Source: JAAOII01 sp965207705
GTDB taxonomy: Bacteria; Pseudomonadota; Gammaproteobacteria; CBDBNL01; JAAOII01
Reading direction: 5' to 3'
Length of the DNA stretch: 64,000 nt
Assembly: GCA_965207705.1 (NCBI GenBank)
Contig: OZ242292.1
Coordinates: forward strand, 1,550,001 to 1,614,000
The notes under the pieces are model-generated. The model worked only from the letters and a program-made list of their open reading frames with translations. It had not been told where the DNA came from and ran no database searches. How positions within the stretch are numbered: position 1 is the stretch's first letter; every line of letters starts with the position of its first letter. This document shows positions 51,024 to 58,245 of the stretch, piece by piece. The position numbers were made by a program, and so were the translations under genes.

Positions 51024-53681
51024 GTGAAACACTCCACACACCACTTGCTCCCCCACTCTTTGCTTCCGCTATTGCGTTTATTTAAGTTTATCTTTGCGCT
51101 GGCTTTTATCATTTTTCTCGCCGCCTGCACTGATGATAAAGACGATGCTAAAACAGATCCACAACAACCCGACTCATCTACAATTCCTGGGGTTCCTGAT
51201 GCGCCGCGTGTTGAAGCCATTAATTCAACTGCCATAGATATATCCTGGAATATGGTCAGCGGCGCAACCTACTATGAAATATGGCAGAACGGGACAAGAA
51301 TTGGGCGCGACATAACCTTGCTTGCCGCTACAGACGTTGAGCTAATTCCAAATACCTTATATAACTACAGCATCAAGGCATGCAATACTTCTGGCTGCTC
51401 TGCGCTATCTGTCGTTGCTTCCGCCAGGACTCCGGCTACCGACTCAGTCATCCCGAGCAAGCCCCTCGCTCCGACAGTAACTGCCATTAATTCAACTGCC
51501 ATAGATATATCCTGGAATATGGTCAGCGGCGCAACCTACTATGAAATATGGCAAAACGGGACAAGAATTGGGCGCGATATAACCTCGCTTGCCGCTAAAG
51601 ACATTGAGCTAATTCCAAATACTTTATATAGCTACAGCATCAAGGCATGCAATACTTCTGGCTGCTCTGCGCTATCTGTCGTTGCTTCCATTAGGACTCC
51701 GGCTACCGAGTCAGTTACACCGGACCCGAAATCCGTGCCAGCTACTCCTGGCAAACCTGTTGTTACGGCTATAAGTCCAAATTCCCTAAATATATCTTGG
51801 GACACTGTAACAGGAGCCAGCATATATAAGGTTACCCAAGTTATTCCTCCACGAACAATACCATTTGATAACATTAATGCCCCGCAGACCTATAGACAAA
51901 CAACGAGCTTATCATCTGGCACCACGTACGGTTACACCGTTCAGGCATGTAATGTCGCGAGTGTTTGCTCTGAGCCGTCTGTTCCTGCTTATGGCACGAC
52001 TCACCCCACTGCTCCCATCCGCCCCAGTCCCGTTAAAGTCGTTGCGCTGAGCTCAACTTCTTTGAGAATATCTTGGGAGAGTATAGCTAACGCTGCTTAT
52101 TATGAAATATTTAACGCAACTGAACAACCGCAAACATTAATCGCTAATATTTCTGCTCCACTTACCAGTCACATCATTGATGGTTTGATAGAAATAACTA
52201 GATACACCTATCACATCAGGGCTTGTAATAGGGCGGGATGTGGGGGATATGCATCTAACTCTGCCACCACTAGCACAGATAATTTTGCCGCCCCTAAAAT
52301 CCGAGCAGTAAGAGCGAATCCTCCGTTTGCCTTGAATATATCCTGGCAGAGTCAAGATGATATTCATTACTATCAAGTCGTCAGTGACCGTTTCCCTGTT
52401 ATCAGAGTTGATGCCCCTACTAACTATACAGTAGTTACAGAGCTATTACCCGGTACTATATACTATTACACTATTAGATCATGTATTACGGATAGTAGCT
52501 GTAAAGAATCTTATCAGGGTTCTGGCATAACCTCCTCATTGTCACACGTCACAGTGAAGCTTGCTTGGGTTGACCAGTTAGAACTTCCCGCTTTCAATGG
52601 CTATATGGGTATATTAGATGATGATGCTTCAGTAATTCCTCCAATGTTGGTTGCCCCGGTTGATGACCCCGCTCGGCAATCTGTGTACATAGATTCTTTG
52701 GCTTCTCGTTTAAGTTTGGTTGGAGTCAGTTTTGATACCGCTGACCCAGTGAGTGAGTCCAACCTCAACGGAACTAATTTCCTTGAGACCAAGTTCTCAT
52801 TAGCAGATGCAAATTTATTCAATAGTGGTTGGGATGAAGACCATAGATTTGCGCGCCTTCTCAGTAAAGTTGCTGGCGGAGTATTCTTTGCTAACACAAA
52901 TAGCTCTGATATTAATGCAGCTGTGGTTAGCCCAGCAAATAGAATGGACTTGCAAAGCGCTGGTGTTGAACGTTATTTAAGATTGGCTGCGGGAGGGGAT
53001 AACGCTTATAGTACTGGCGCGCAAAATGCTGTTTTGGGCTATGCCTCTACTCTTCCGCTGCGTGCCCGCTATAACAGCACAGTGCAGCGTGCCAATAAAG
53101 ATGAAATTAACGCTATTGACGACTTAATTGCTGTAAACATATCTGGGGTTACCGAAGATGTTACCGTTGTAGCGAGAATGTGCGCTCTGCCTGGTTTTAG
53201 CAGAGATAGTGATAATATTACCTGTGCCCAACCCGCTTTGCCAGTCGCAATGGAGTTATCAAATATATTATTGCTTGACGGCTACTGGAAAGCCCCAGTG
53301 GATGTAGAAGCAAATTGTCTTGGTGGTGCGTTTGATCCTGCCAGCCATTTTTGTGATATTCAAGGAAGGACTCAACCAGCACTTAACCCTGCTACAAATA
53401 TGCCCTTTGGTAGCGTAACTAATGTTACTGCAGCACAAGAAAATAGAGTTATCCCTCTTTATATAAGACAGTATATTAATAGACGCGCTTATTTTGCCGC
53501 CCAAAGCATTGATACTTATATAGAGAGTGGCGCAGAGGGTAGCGCAGGAATTACCAAACTAGCTGATGATGATTCATTAAACGAAGATGCTTATTATCTA
53601 ATAACTGTTCAGGCATTGAACTCTGAAGGCACTCGCGTAAGCAACCAACTCAAGATGATATTTGAGACCAAAGTAGAATAG
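51024..53681 (+). CDS. Lipoprotein with multiple fibronectin type III domains
   Basis: The 885-residue product begins at GTG 51024, 8 nt after sucB. Its signal ends ALAFIIFLAAC with lipobox L-A-A-C. Five to six FN3-like domains follow (about residues 52-505), each with an ISW strand and a TxYxYxIxACNxxGC motif. The first two are near-identical: INSTAIDISWNMVSGATYYE and IKACNTSGCSALSVVAS occur in both with a period of 267 bp (89 residues). The C-terminal half (about 515-885) lacks recognised motifs, though the segment TLPLRARYNSTVQRANKDEI and INRRAYFAAQSIDTYIESG may be a distinct domain. Surface display and adhesion are inferred. Cys pairs in each FN3 domain suggest disulfides. Confidence 0.8.
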   Translation: MKHSTHHLLPHSLLPLLRLFKFIFALAFIIFLAACTDDKDDAKTDPQQPDSSTIPGVPDAPRVEAINSTAIDISWNMVSGATYYEIWQNGTRIGRDITLLAATDVELIPNTLYNYSIKACNTSGCSALSVVASARTPATDSVIPSKPLAPTVTAINSTAIDISWNMVSGATYYEIWQNGTRIGRDITSLAAKDIELIPNTLYSYSIKACNTSGCSALSVVASIRTPATESVTPDPKSVPATPGKPVVTAISPNSLNISWDTVTGASIYKVTQVIPPRTIPFDNINAPQTYRQTTSLSSGTTYGYTVQACNVASVCSEPSVPAYGTTHPTAPIRPSPVKVVALSSTSLRISWESIANAAYYEIFNATEQPQTLIANISAPLTSHIIDGLIEITRYTYHIRACNRAGCGGYASNSATTSTDNFAAPKIRAVRANPPFALNISWQSQDDIHYYQVVSDRFPVIRVDAPTNYTVVTELLPGTIYYYTIRSCITDSSCKESYQGSGITSSLSHVTVKLAWVDQLELPAFNGYMGILDDDASVIPPMLVAPVDDPARQSVYIDSLASRLSLVGVSFDTADPVSESNLNGTNFLETKFSLADANLFNSGWDEDHRFARLLSKVAGGVFFANTNSSDINAAVVSPANRMDLQSAGVERYLRLAAGGDNAYSTGAQNAVLGYASTLPLRARYNSTVQRANKDEINAIDDLIAVNISGVTEDVTVVARMCALPGFSRDSDNITCAQPALPVAMELSNILLLDGYWKAPVDVEANCLGGAFDPASHFCDIQGRTQPALNPATNMPFGSVTNVTAAQENRVIPLYIRQYINRRAYFAAQSIDTYIESGAEGSAGITKLADDDSLNEDAYYLITVQALNSEGTRVSNQLKMIFETKVE
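51216..51721. repeat. 267-bp tandem duplication of an FN3 domain
   Basis: The stretch starting GCCATTAATTCAACTGCCAT at 51216 recurs at 51483 with very few differences over about 220 bp, as part of a 267-bp (89-codon) unit. This is much closer than the other FN3 domains of the same protein, so it is a recent duplication or gene conversion. Confidence 0.9.
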
Positions 53682-53685
53682 CCAC

Positions 53686-53740
53686 ACTCCGCCCGCAAGA
53701 TGCCTAATACTTGCGATAAATCATAACCATGCTCGCGATG
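53686..53740 (+). repeat. REP-like repeat, copy 7 (right half only)
   Basis: CTCCGCCCGCAAGATGCCTA followed by ATACTTGCGATAAATCATAA and CCATGCTCGCGA. The left half and the first stem arm are missing, so no hairpin can form. It follows the FN3 lipoprotein and precedes the AT-rich HD/Panacea cassette. The rest of the gap to 53914 is AT-rich without a supported gene. Confidence 0.8.
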
Positions 53741-53914
53741 AAATCCTGCATGACGTCCAAATTCTTGCCCCGCTCGCAAGCTACTCACCCCATAAACAAA
53801 ACTAAGGTAATTTACCCCTTGAATTAATAATAAAAGCCCTTATAAAGAATATTAACAATAAGAATTACTGTGTTAAGGAAAAGCGCTTATATATTTAATA
53901 AAGTAGATAATGTA

Positions 53915-55324
53915 ATGAAAAATAATCACATAGTTCGTGATCCTATACACAAATTTGTTAGTTATACTAACGAAGAAAAAGTAGTTATTGATTCCCCTCA
54001 ATTTCAACGCTTACGAGATATTCATCAGCTTGCTATGACCTATCTCATCTATCCAGGAGCCAGCCATAAACGCTTTGAACATTCATTGGGCGTTATGGAA
54101 CTCGCTACTAATATATTTGATGTCGTTATGGATGACGATAATCTAACCAAGAGATCCCGAGAAGTATTTCAAGAGCAATTACGCGACAAGCAATATTGGC
54201 GACAGACATTACGCATGGCAGCATTATGTCATGATGTAGGACATTTACCATTTTCACACACGGGAGAAAAAATATTAGAGGGAATAAATCATGAAGATCT
54301 AACTCGTGAATTAATTAAGGGGGACATGAAGCAATTTTTTAATCAGATACCTGTCAATAAATGTGATGGAAGTAAAACATTAGATCCTAAAATAATATCC
54401 ATAATAGCTACTAATGATTTTAAAAAATTAACAGAAAAAACTACAGAAGAACTTTGGAAAGAAATATTGAGTAGTATTATAACAAGCGACCTTTTTGGAG
54501 CCGACAGAATGGATTATTTATTGCGAGATTCATGTCATATTGGAGTGCCCTATGGATTGGTGGATAAAGATAGATTAATTCGCTCATTACGTATCCTAGA
54601 TATACCTTTGAATGATAATAATGATAGTATTCCTTTAGGTATTCATGAAAAGGATTTACCATTGGTGGAATCTTTATTAATGTCTCGCCATTGGATGTAT
54701 AGCCAGGTTTACCAGCATCCTACTCGTAAGATATATGATGAACATTTACAAGATTTTCTTAAGGAATTAATGTATGAAGAGAGTTTTCCAGTTAGTGAGG
54801 ATAGACCAGAAGGGTATTTGCAATGTACTGATTCTGATATATTAAGGGAATTATTTATGATACAAAATGATACTGAACACCGCTTACATAATCACTCTAA
54901 TAAATTGCTAGAAAGAAAGTATCTATTTAGATTAGTATATAAACAAAATATTATTGATAAAAAGATATTTGAAGGGTGTTTTCTGAAAACAAAAAATAAG
55001 GATCCTTTTTCATTAAAGTTAAAAGAATTATACGAGCTAGCAGAAACCCCTACAGATCTAATATATGATAAAGTTTCCCGGAAATTCTTTGGTGAAATTA
55101 TTAAAAGTATTGGGAATAGTACTGACAAGAGGTATTTAAACTTTCCTGTAAAATTAGAAGATGGAACTATAAATGAGGTAAGAAATTGCTCTAAAATATT
55201 TAATCATATAATTTCAACAGATTTTGATTATGGTTATATCTTTGCAAAACCAGATAAGAGCGGTGATATTAAAGAGTGGATTAAGAATAATAAAGATGGA
55301 ATACTCCGCAATAAAATATTATAA
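53915..55324 (+). CDS. HD-domain phosphohydrolase (dNTPase-like)
   Basis: The 469-residue product (ATG 53915, MKNNHIVRDPIHKFVSYT; a GTG at 53870 would add 15 residues) has QFQRLRDIHQLAMTYLIYPG, HKRFEHSLGVMELA, the metal-binding His106-Asp107 in LCHDVGHLPFSHTGE, and LFGADRMDYLLRDSCHIGV with the last HD-motif Asp. This layout is that of SAMHD1/YwfO-type HD phosphohydrolases, which hydrolyse dNTPs or other nucleotides. The substrate is not known. The composition is noticeably more AT-rich than neighbouring genes, suggesting transfer. Two Panacea/YwgA-like genes follow on the same strand (66 nt and on), making a three-gene cassette. Confidence 0.88.
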   Translation: MKNNHIVRDPIHKFVSYTNEEKVVIDSPQFQRLRDIHQLAMTYLIYPGASHKRFEHSLGVMELATNIFDVVMDDDNLTKRSREVFQEQLRDKQYWRQTLRMAALCHDVGHLPFSHTGEKILEGINHEDLTRELIKGDMKQFFNQIPVNKCDGSKTLDPKIISIIATNDFKKLTEKTTEELWKEILSSIITSDLFGADRMDYLLRDSCHIGVPYGLVDKDRLIRSLRILDIPLNDNNDSIPLGIHEKDLPLVESLLMSRHWMYSQVYQHPTRKIYDEHLQDFLKELMYEESFPVSEDRPEGYLQCTDSDILRELFMIQNDTEHRLHNHSNKLLERKYLFRLVYKQNIIDKKIFEGCFLKTKNKDPFSLKLKELYELAETPTDLIYDKVSRKFFGEIIKSIGNSTDKRYLNFPVKLEDGTINEVRNCSKIFNHIISTDFDYGYIFAKPDKSGDIKEWIKNNKDGILRNKIL

Positions 55325-55390
55325 TTATTTTTATGTCTTATTAACATTTATTATAAAATATAGAAGATATTATTAACTACGAGGTATATT

Positions 55391-55960
55391 ATGAAAATAG
55401 AGGATAGAGTTAAATTTATTTGTTTTTTACTTGACGCACTAAAAAGTAAAAATGGTTGGGCGGGGATGATTCATTTACAAAAAGGATGCTATATTGCACA
55501 GCGCATGTTAAGTATTCCTTTAGATTATAAATTTATACAGTATATTTACGGTCCTTATGCTTTTGACTTAGAAGAGGAGATACGTATAACAAATAGGAGA
55601 CTTATACTGAGCAAGGGCTTACCTCCAGTTGGCTATGGATGTGCTTATGATTTCTATGAGGATATAGAAAAATATGTTGAAGAAAATAAGAATAATTACA
55701 AGTTCAAAGATGAAATTAATTTTATTGCCGGCTGGTTTTTAGATAAGAAAATAGGCAGGTTGGAAAAGCTGGCAGCGGCTTATATGATAAATGAGATATA
55801 TCCTGATGCTGAACGAGAAGAAAGAATAAAAAAACTGATTGGATGGAAACCATTTATGACTGAGCCTGAAGCGCTTAGCTGTTTTGAGGATGTTGAGGAA
55901 AGAAATAAAGAAGTAGAAGAACTGGAGTTTATTAATAAAAAAATTAGCGTCTCAGGATAG
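55391..55960 (+). CDS. Panacea/YwgA-like protein, copy 1
   Basis: The 189-residue product reads EDRVKFICFLLDALKSKNGW, then MIHLQKGCYIAQRMLSIPLD-YKFIQYIYGPYAFDLEEEI, which resembles the L-Q-K-x-x-Y-I-x ... Y-x-F-x-x-Y-x-Y-G-P-Y-S-x-x-L pattern of YwgA and DUF4065/Panacea proteins. Panacea domains act as antitoxins paired with many toxins; others are uncharacterised. The assignment is by motif and moderate. The gene has a clear GAGGT Shine-Dalgarno (ACGAGGTATATTATG), unlike most genes here, which suggests foreign origin. Its ending FINKKISVSG and following GGCGCGCATA string are shared with copy 2. Confidence 0.65.
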   Translation: MKIEDRVKFICFLLDALKSKNGWAGMIHLQKGCYIAQRMLSIPLDYKFIQYIYGPYAFDLEEEIRITNRRLILSKGLPPVGYGCAYDFYEDIEKYVEENKNNYKFKDEINFIAGWFLDKKIGRLEKLAAAYMINEIYPDAEREERIKKLIGWKPFMTEPEALSCFEDVEERNKEVEELEFINKKISVSG

Positions 55961-56051
55961 GCGCGCATACACCAAAGAATGATAGAAATTATTTCTATAT
56001 TTTATTAATATTTAATATAGAATATATAAGTTATTATTAAAGAGGTATATT

Positions 56052-56621
56052 ATGGAAGAAAAGGATAGAGTTAATTTTATTTGTTTTTTGCTCGGCGCAC
56101 TAAAAGATAAAAATGGTTGGGCAGGGATGATTCATTTACAAAAAGGATGTTATATTGCACAAGAAATGTTAGGCGTTCCTTTAGATTACAAGTTTATACA
56201 GTGTGTTTACGGCCCTTACGCTTTTGACTTAAGAGATGAGGTGCGTATGTTAAATGATAAATTTATACTGAGTAAGAGTTTCCCCCCGGTTGGCTATGAA
56301 TATGCTTATGATTTTTATGAAGATGTAGAAAAGTGGGTTGAAGCAAACAGGGATAATTACAAGTTCAAAGATGAAATTAATTTTATTGCCGGCTGGTTTT
56401 TAGATAAGAAAATAGGTAGGTTAGAAAAACTGGCAGCAGCTTATATGATAAATGAGAAATATCCTGATGCTGAACGAGAAGAAAGGATGAAAAAGCTAAT
56501 TGGATGGAAACCATTTATGACTGAACTTCAAGCAAAGGAAAGCTTTGATGAAGTTGAGGTAAAAGTTAAAGAACTAGAGGAAGTGGAGTTTATTAATAAA
56601 AAAGTTAGCGTCTCAGGATAG
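56052..56621 (+). CDS. Panacea/YwgA-like protein, copy 2
   Basis: A tandem paralogue of the preceding gene, equal in length (189 residues). Shared blocks include NGWAGMIHLQKGCYIAQ, NYKFKDEINFIAGWFLDKKI, GRLEKLAAAYMINE and IGWKPFMTE. Most differences cluster at surface-type positions: RITNRRLILSKGLPP versus RMLNDKFILSKSFPP, and the C-terminal acidic helix. The duplicated unit is 661 bp (ATG to ATG) and includes the upstream GAGGTATATTATG and the downstream TCAGGATAGGCGCGCATA, so it copied the whole gene with its ribosome-binding site. If these are antitoxin-like, two copies could match two partners or different targets, which is inference. Confidence 0.65.
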   Translation: MEEKDRVNFICFLLGALKDKNGWAGMIHLQKGCYIAQEMLGVPLDYKFIQCVYGPYAFDLRDEVRMLNDKFILSKSFPPVGYEYAYDFYEDVEKWVEANRDNYKFKDEINFIAGWFLDKKIGRLEKLAAAYMINEKYPDAEREERMKKLIGWKPFMTELQAKESFDEVEVKVKELEEVEFINKKVSVSG

Positions 56622-56731
56622 GCGCGCATAAACAAACAACATAGTTTCCGTGAGGCAGGGCAACTTTTCCGCCCACACCATGCTCGCCTTATATTAGTTT
56701 GGCATTATCTCCACCCATTGCTAACCTCCCC

Positions 56732-56785
56732 CTAACTACCGTAGCGGATTATCCAGTTTATGTCGCACTTATCGGTTCATACACC
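56732..56785 (-). pseudogene. Decayed 3' end of a PhnB-like VOC gene
   Basis: On the minus strand this reads G-V-stop-T-D-K-C-D-I-N-W-I-I-R-Y-G-S-stop, matching the end GVCTDKYDINWIVRYGS of the intact gene at 797-1222; the Cys codon has become TGA. DNA similarity continues past the stop (CTCCCCCTAAC and CCGTA/CCGTAGCGG on both sides). Upstream residues F-F-M-N-S-I align weakly and then similarity ends. The rest of 56622-56950 holds only a REP-like scrap near 56640-56695 and promoter sequence. Confidence 0.8.
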
Positions 56786-56874
56786 TATGGAATTCATGAA
56801 AAAAGATTTTGAGTCCCAAGTGATATGGGGCCATACAGCTATGAAAAATTATGAGAAATTGTGTTATAATTCCC

Positions 56875-56880
56875 ACACAT
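56875..56880 (+). promoter_or_regulatory. -10 box of the TRAP binding-protein gene 1
   Basis: TATAAT 70 nt before the preferred ATG at 56951. The leader consists of G-rich repeats. Confidence 0.4.
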
Positions 56881-56890
56881 AAAACCTAAA

Positions 56891-56949
56891 GTGGGGAAAC
56901 ACAAAATAGGGGAAAACACAAAGGTGGGGAAACAAAAGAAGGGGGAAAA
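56891..56949. repeat. 16-17-bp G-rich tandem repeat in a leader
   Basis: Units GTGGGGAAACACAAAAT, AGGGGAAAACACAAAG, GTGGGGAAACAAAAGA and AGGGGGAAAAT lie between the promoter and the ATG. The open frame through them could be translated from a GTG at 56891, but this would place 20 odd residues ahead of a good lipoprotein signal. Confidence 0.85.
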
Positions 56950-56950
56950 T

Positions 56951-58105
56951 ATGCAACATAAAAGATTAGTCATCATAATGATGATGTTTACAGTGCTTAG
57001 TGTAACACTTAGCGGCTGCAATAATCAACTTAGCCAATTCGGTCAATCAGACAAATCAGACAAATCAAACCTAGCAAAAAAATCGGCAACCAGTCCGACT
57101 GCTCAATACCATTGGAAGATGGTTACCACCTGGCCCCGCAACTTACCAGTGTTAGGAACGGGCGCCAATTTCTTTGCCAAACAGATAGAAGATATGTCGG
57201 GAGGGCGGATTAAGATTACAGTTTACGGCTCGGGCGAGCTGGTCGGACCCTTTGAAGTATTTGATGTTGTGGCGCGCGGCACAGTAGAAATGGGACATGG
57301 CGCATCCTTTTACTGGGCGGGCAAAAGCCAGACGATGCAGTTGTTTACTGCTATTCCATTTGGTCTTACCGCGCAGGAGGTAAACGCCTGGCTGCATCAC
57401 GGTGGAGGGCTGGAACTATGGCAACGGGTGTACGCCAAATACGGAGTTATTCCATTCGCGGTTGGCAATAGCGCAATGCAGATGGGCGGTTGGTTCAATA
57501 AAGAGATAAACTCAATTGATGATTTAAAAGGGCTAAGGATGCGTATTCCTGGCTTGGGCGGCAACGCCTTTCAAAAGGCAGGAGGCATTGCGGTTGCTCT
57601 ACCAGCCAGCGAGGTATTTCCTGCCTTGCAAAGTGGCGCCATAGATGCTGCCGAGTGGTCGGGTCCCTTCAGTGACCTTGCGTTAGGGCTGCATAGAATC
57701 GCTAAGTATTATTATTATCCTGGTTGGCAAGAGCCGGGCTCTTCCCTTGAAGCAATAGTTAATCTTGATGCCTACAACTCACTACCTCCTGATTTGCAGT
57801 CCATAGTGCGCCATGCAGCGCGCGCTGCTAGTTTAGATATGCTGGCAGAAAGCACCGCCAATAATAACCGCGCTCTAAACCTATTAATTAATGAGCATAA
57901 TGTTCAACTAAGACGTTTCCCTGATGATGTCCTGAACAAACTAGCCGAGTATAGTCAGGAGTCATTGGCAGAGTTGGCGGGTAAGGATCCATTGTTTCGT
58001 GAAGTTTATGAATCTTTGCGTGAGTTTCGTGATTCTGTAATGAATTGGCAGAATATATCCGAGTTGGAGTATCTGCAAGTCAGAGAAGAGGCAATTAATT
58101 TTTAA
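56951..58105 (+). CDS. dctP: TRAP transporter solute-binding lipoprotein, TakP-like, copy 1
   Basis: The product from ATG 56951 has 384 residues, beginning MQHKRLVIIMMMFTVLSVTL-SGC (lipobox L-S-G-C). The mature part has WKMVTTWPRNLPVLGTGANF, GGRIKITVYGSGELV, MGHGASFYWAGKSQ, and GLRMRIPGLGGNAFQKAG, then AIDAAEWSGPFSDLALGL. These match TakP-type periplasmic binding proteins that bind pyruvate and other 2-oxo acids; the Glu-Trp after A-I-D-A is in the ligand cleft. The ligand is inferred. It is one of two adjacent binding proteins; the partner (58246) shares most blocks. The membrane subunits follow the second copy. Confidence 0.9.
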   Translation: MQHKRLVIIMMMFTVLSVTLSGCNNQLSQFGQSDKSDKSNLAKKSATSPTAQYHWKMVTTWPRNLPVLGTGANFFAKQIEDMSGGRIKITVYGSGELVGPFEVFDVVARGTVEMGHGASFYWAGKSQTMQLFTAIPFGLTAQEVNAWLHHGGGLELWQRVYAKYGVIPFAVGNSAMQMGGWFNKEINSIDDLKGLRMRIPGLGGNAFQKAGGIAVALPASEVFPALQSGAIDAAEWSGPFSDLALGLHRIAKYYYYPGWQEPGSSLEAIVNLDAYNSLPPDLQSIVRHAARAASLDMLAESTANNNRALNLLINEHNVQLRRFPDDVLNKLAEYSQESLAELAGKDPLFREVYESLREFRDSVMNWQNISELEYLQVREEAINF

Positions 58106-58157
58106 TCCATTAAATATTTATATTTACTCGCAATTGATTAATTGCTTTATAGTTAAG

Positions 58158-58163
58158 TATAAT
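58158..58163 (+). promoter_or_regulatory. -10 box of TRAP binding-protein gene 2
   Basis: TATAAT 82 nt before the ATG at 58246. The second binding protein thus may have its own promoter. Confidence 0.4.
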
Positions 58164-58245
58164 GAAACATAAGTATCCACAGTCCTGGTAATCGGTAATC
58201 GCTTATCTTGATTGTTTTTTATTAATCTAAATTAAGTAAATTATT

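Noticed and set aside
53870..53914. GTG start at 53870 for the HD protein
   Set aside because: ATG at 53915 gives the N-terminus expected for the family (N-H-I-V-R-D-P-I-H); the upstream 15 residues have no support, though they cannot be excluded.
56891..56950. GTG start at 56891 for the first TRAP binding protein
   Set aside because: The first 20 residues would be Lys/Gly-rich repeat translation ahead of a normal lipoprotein signal starting at ATG 56951.
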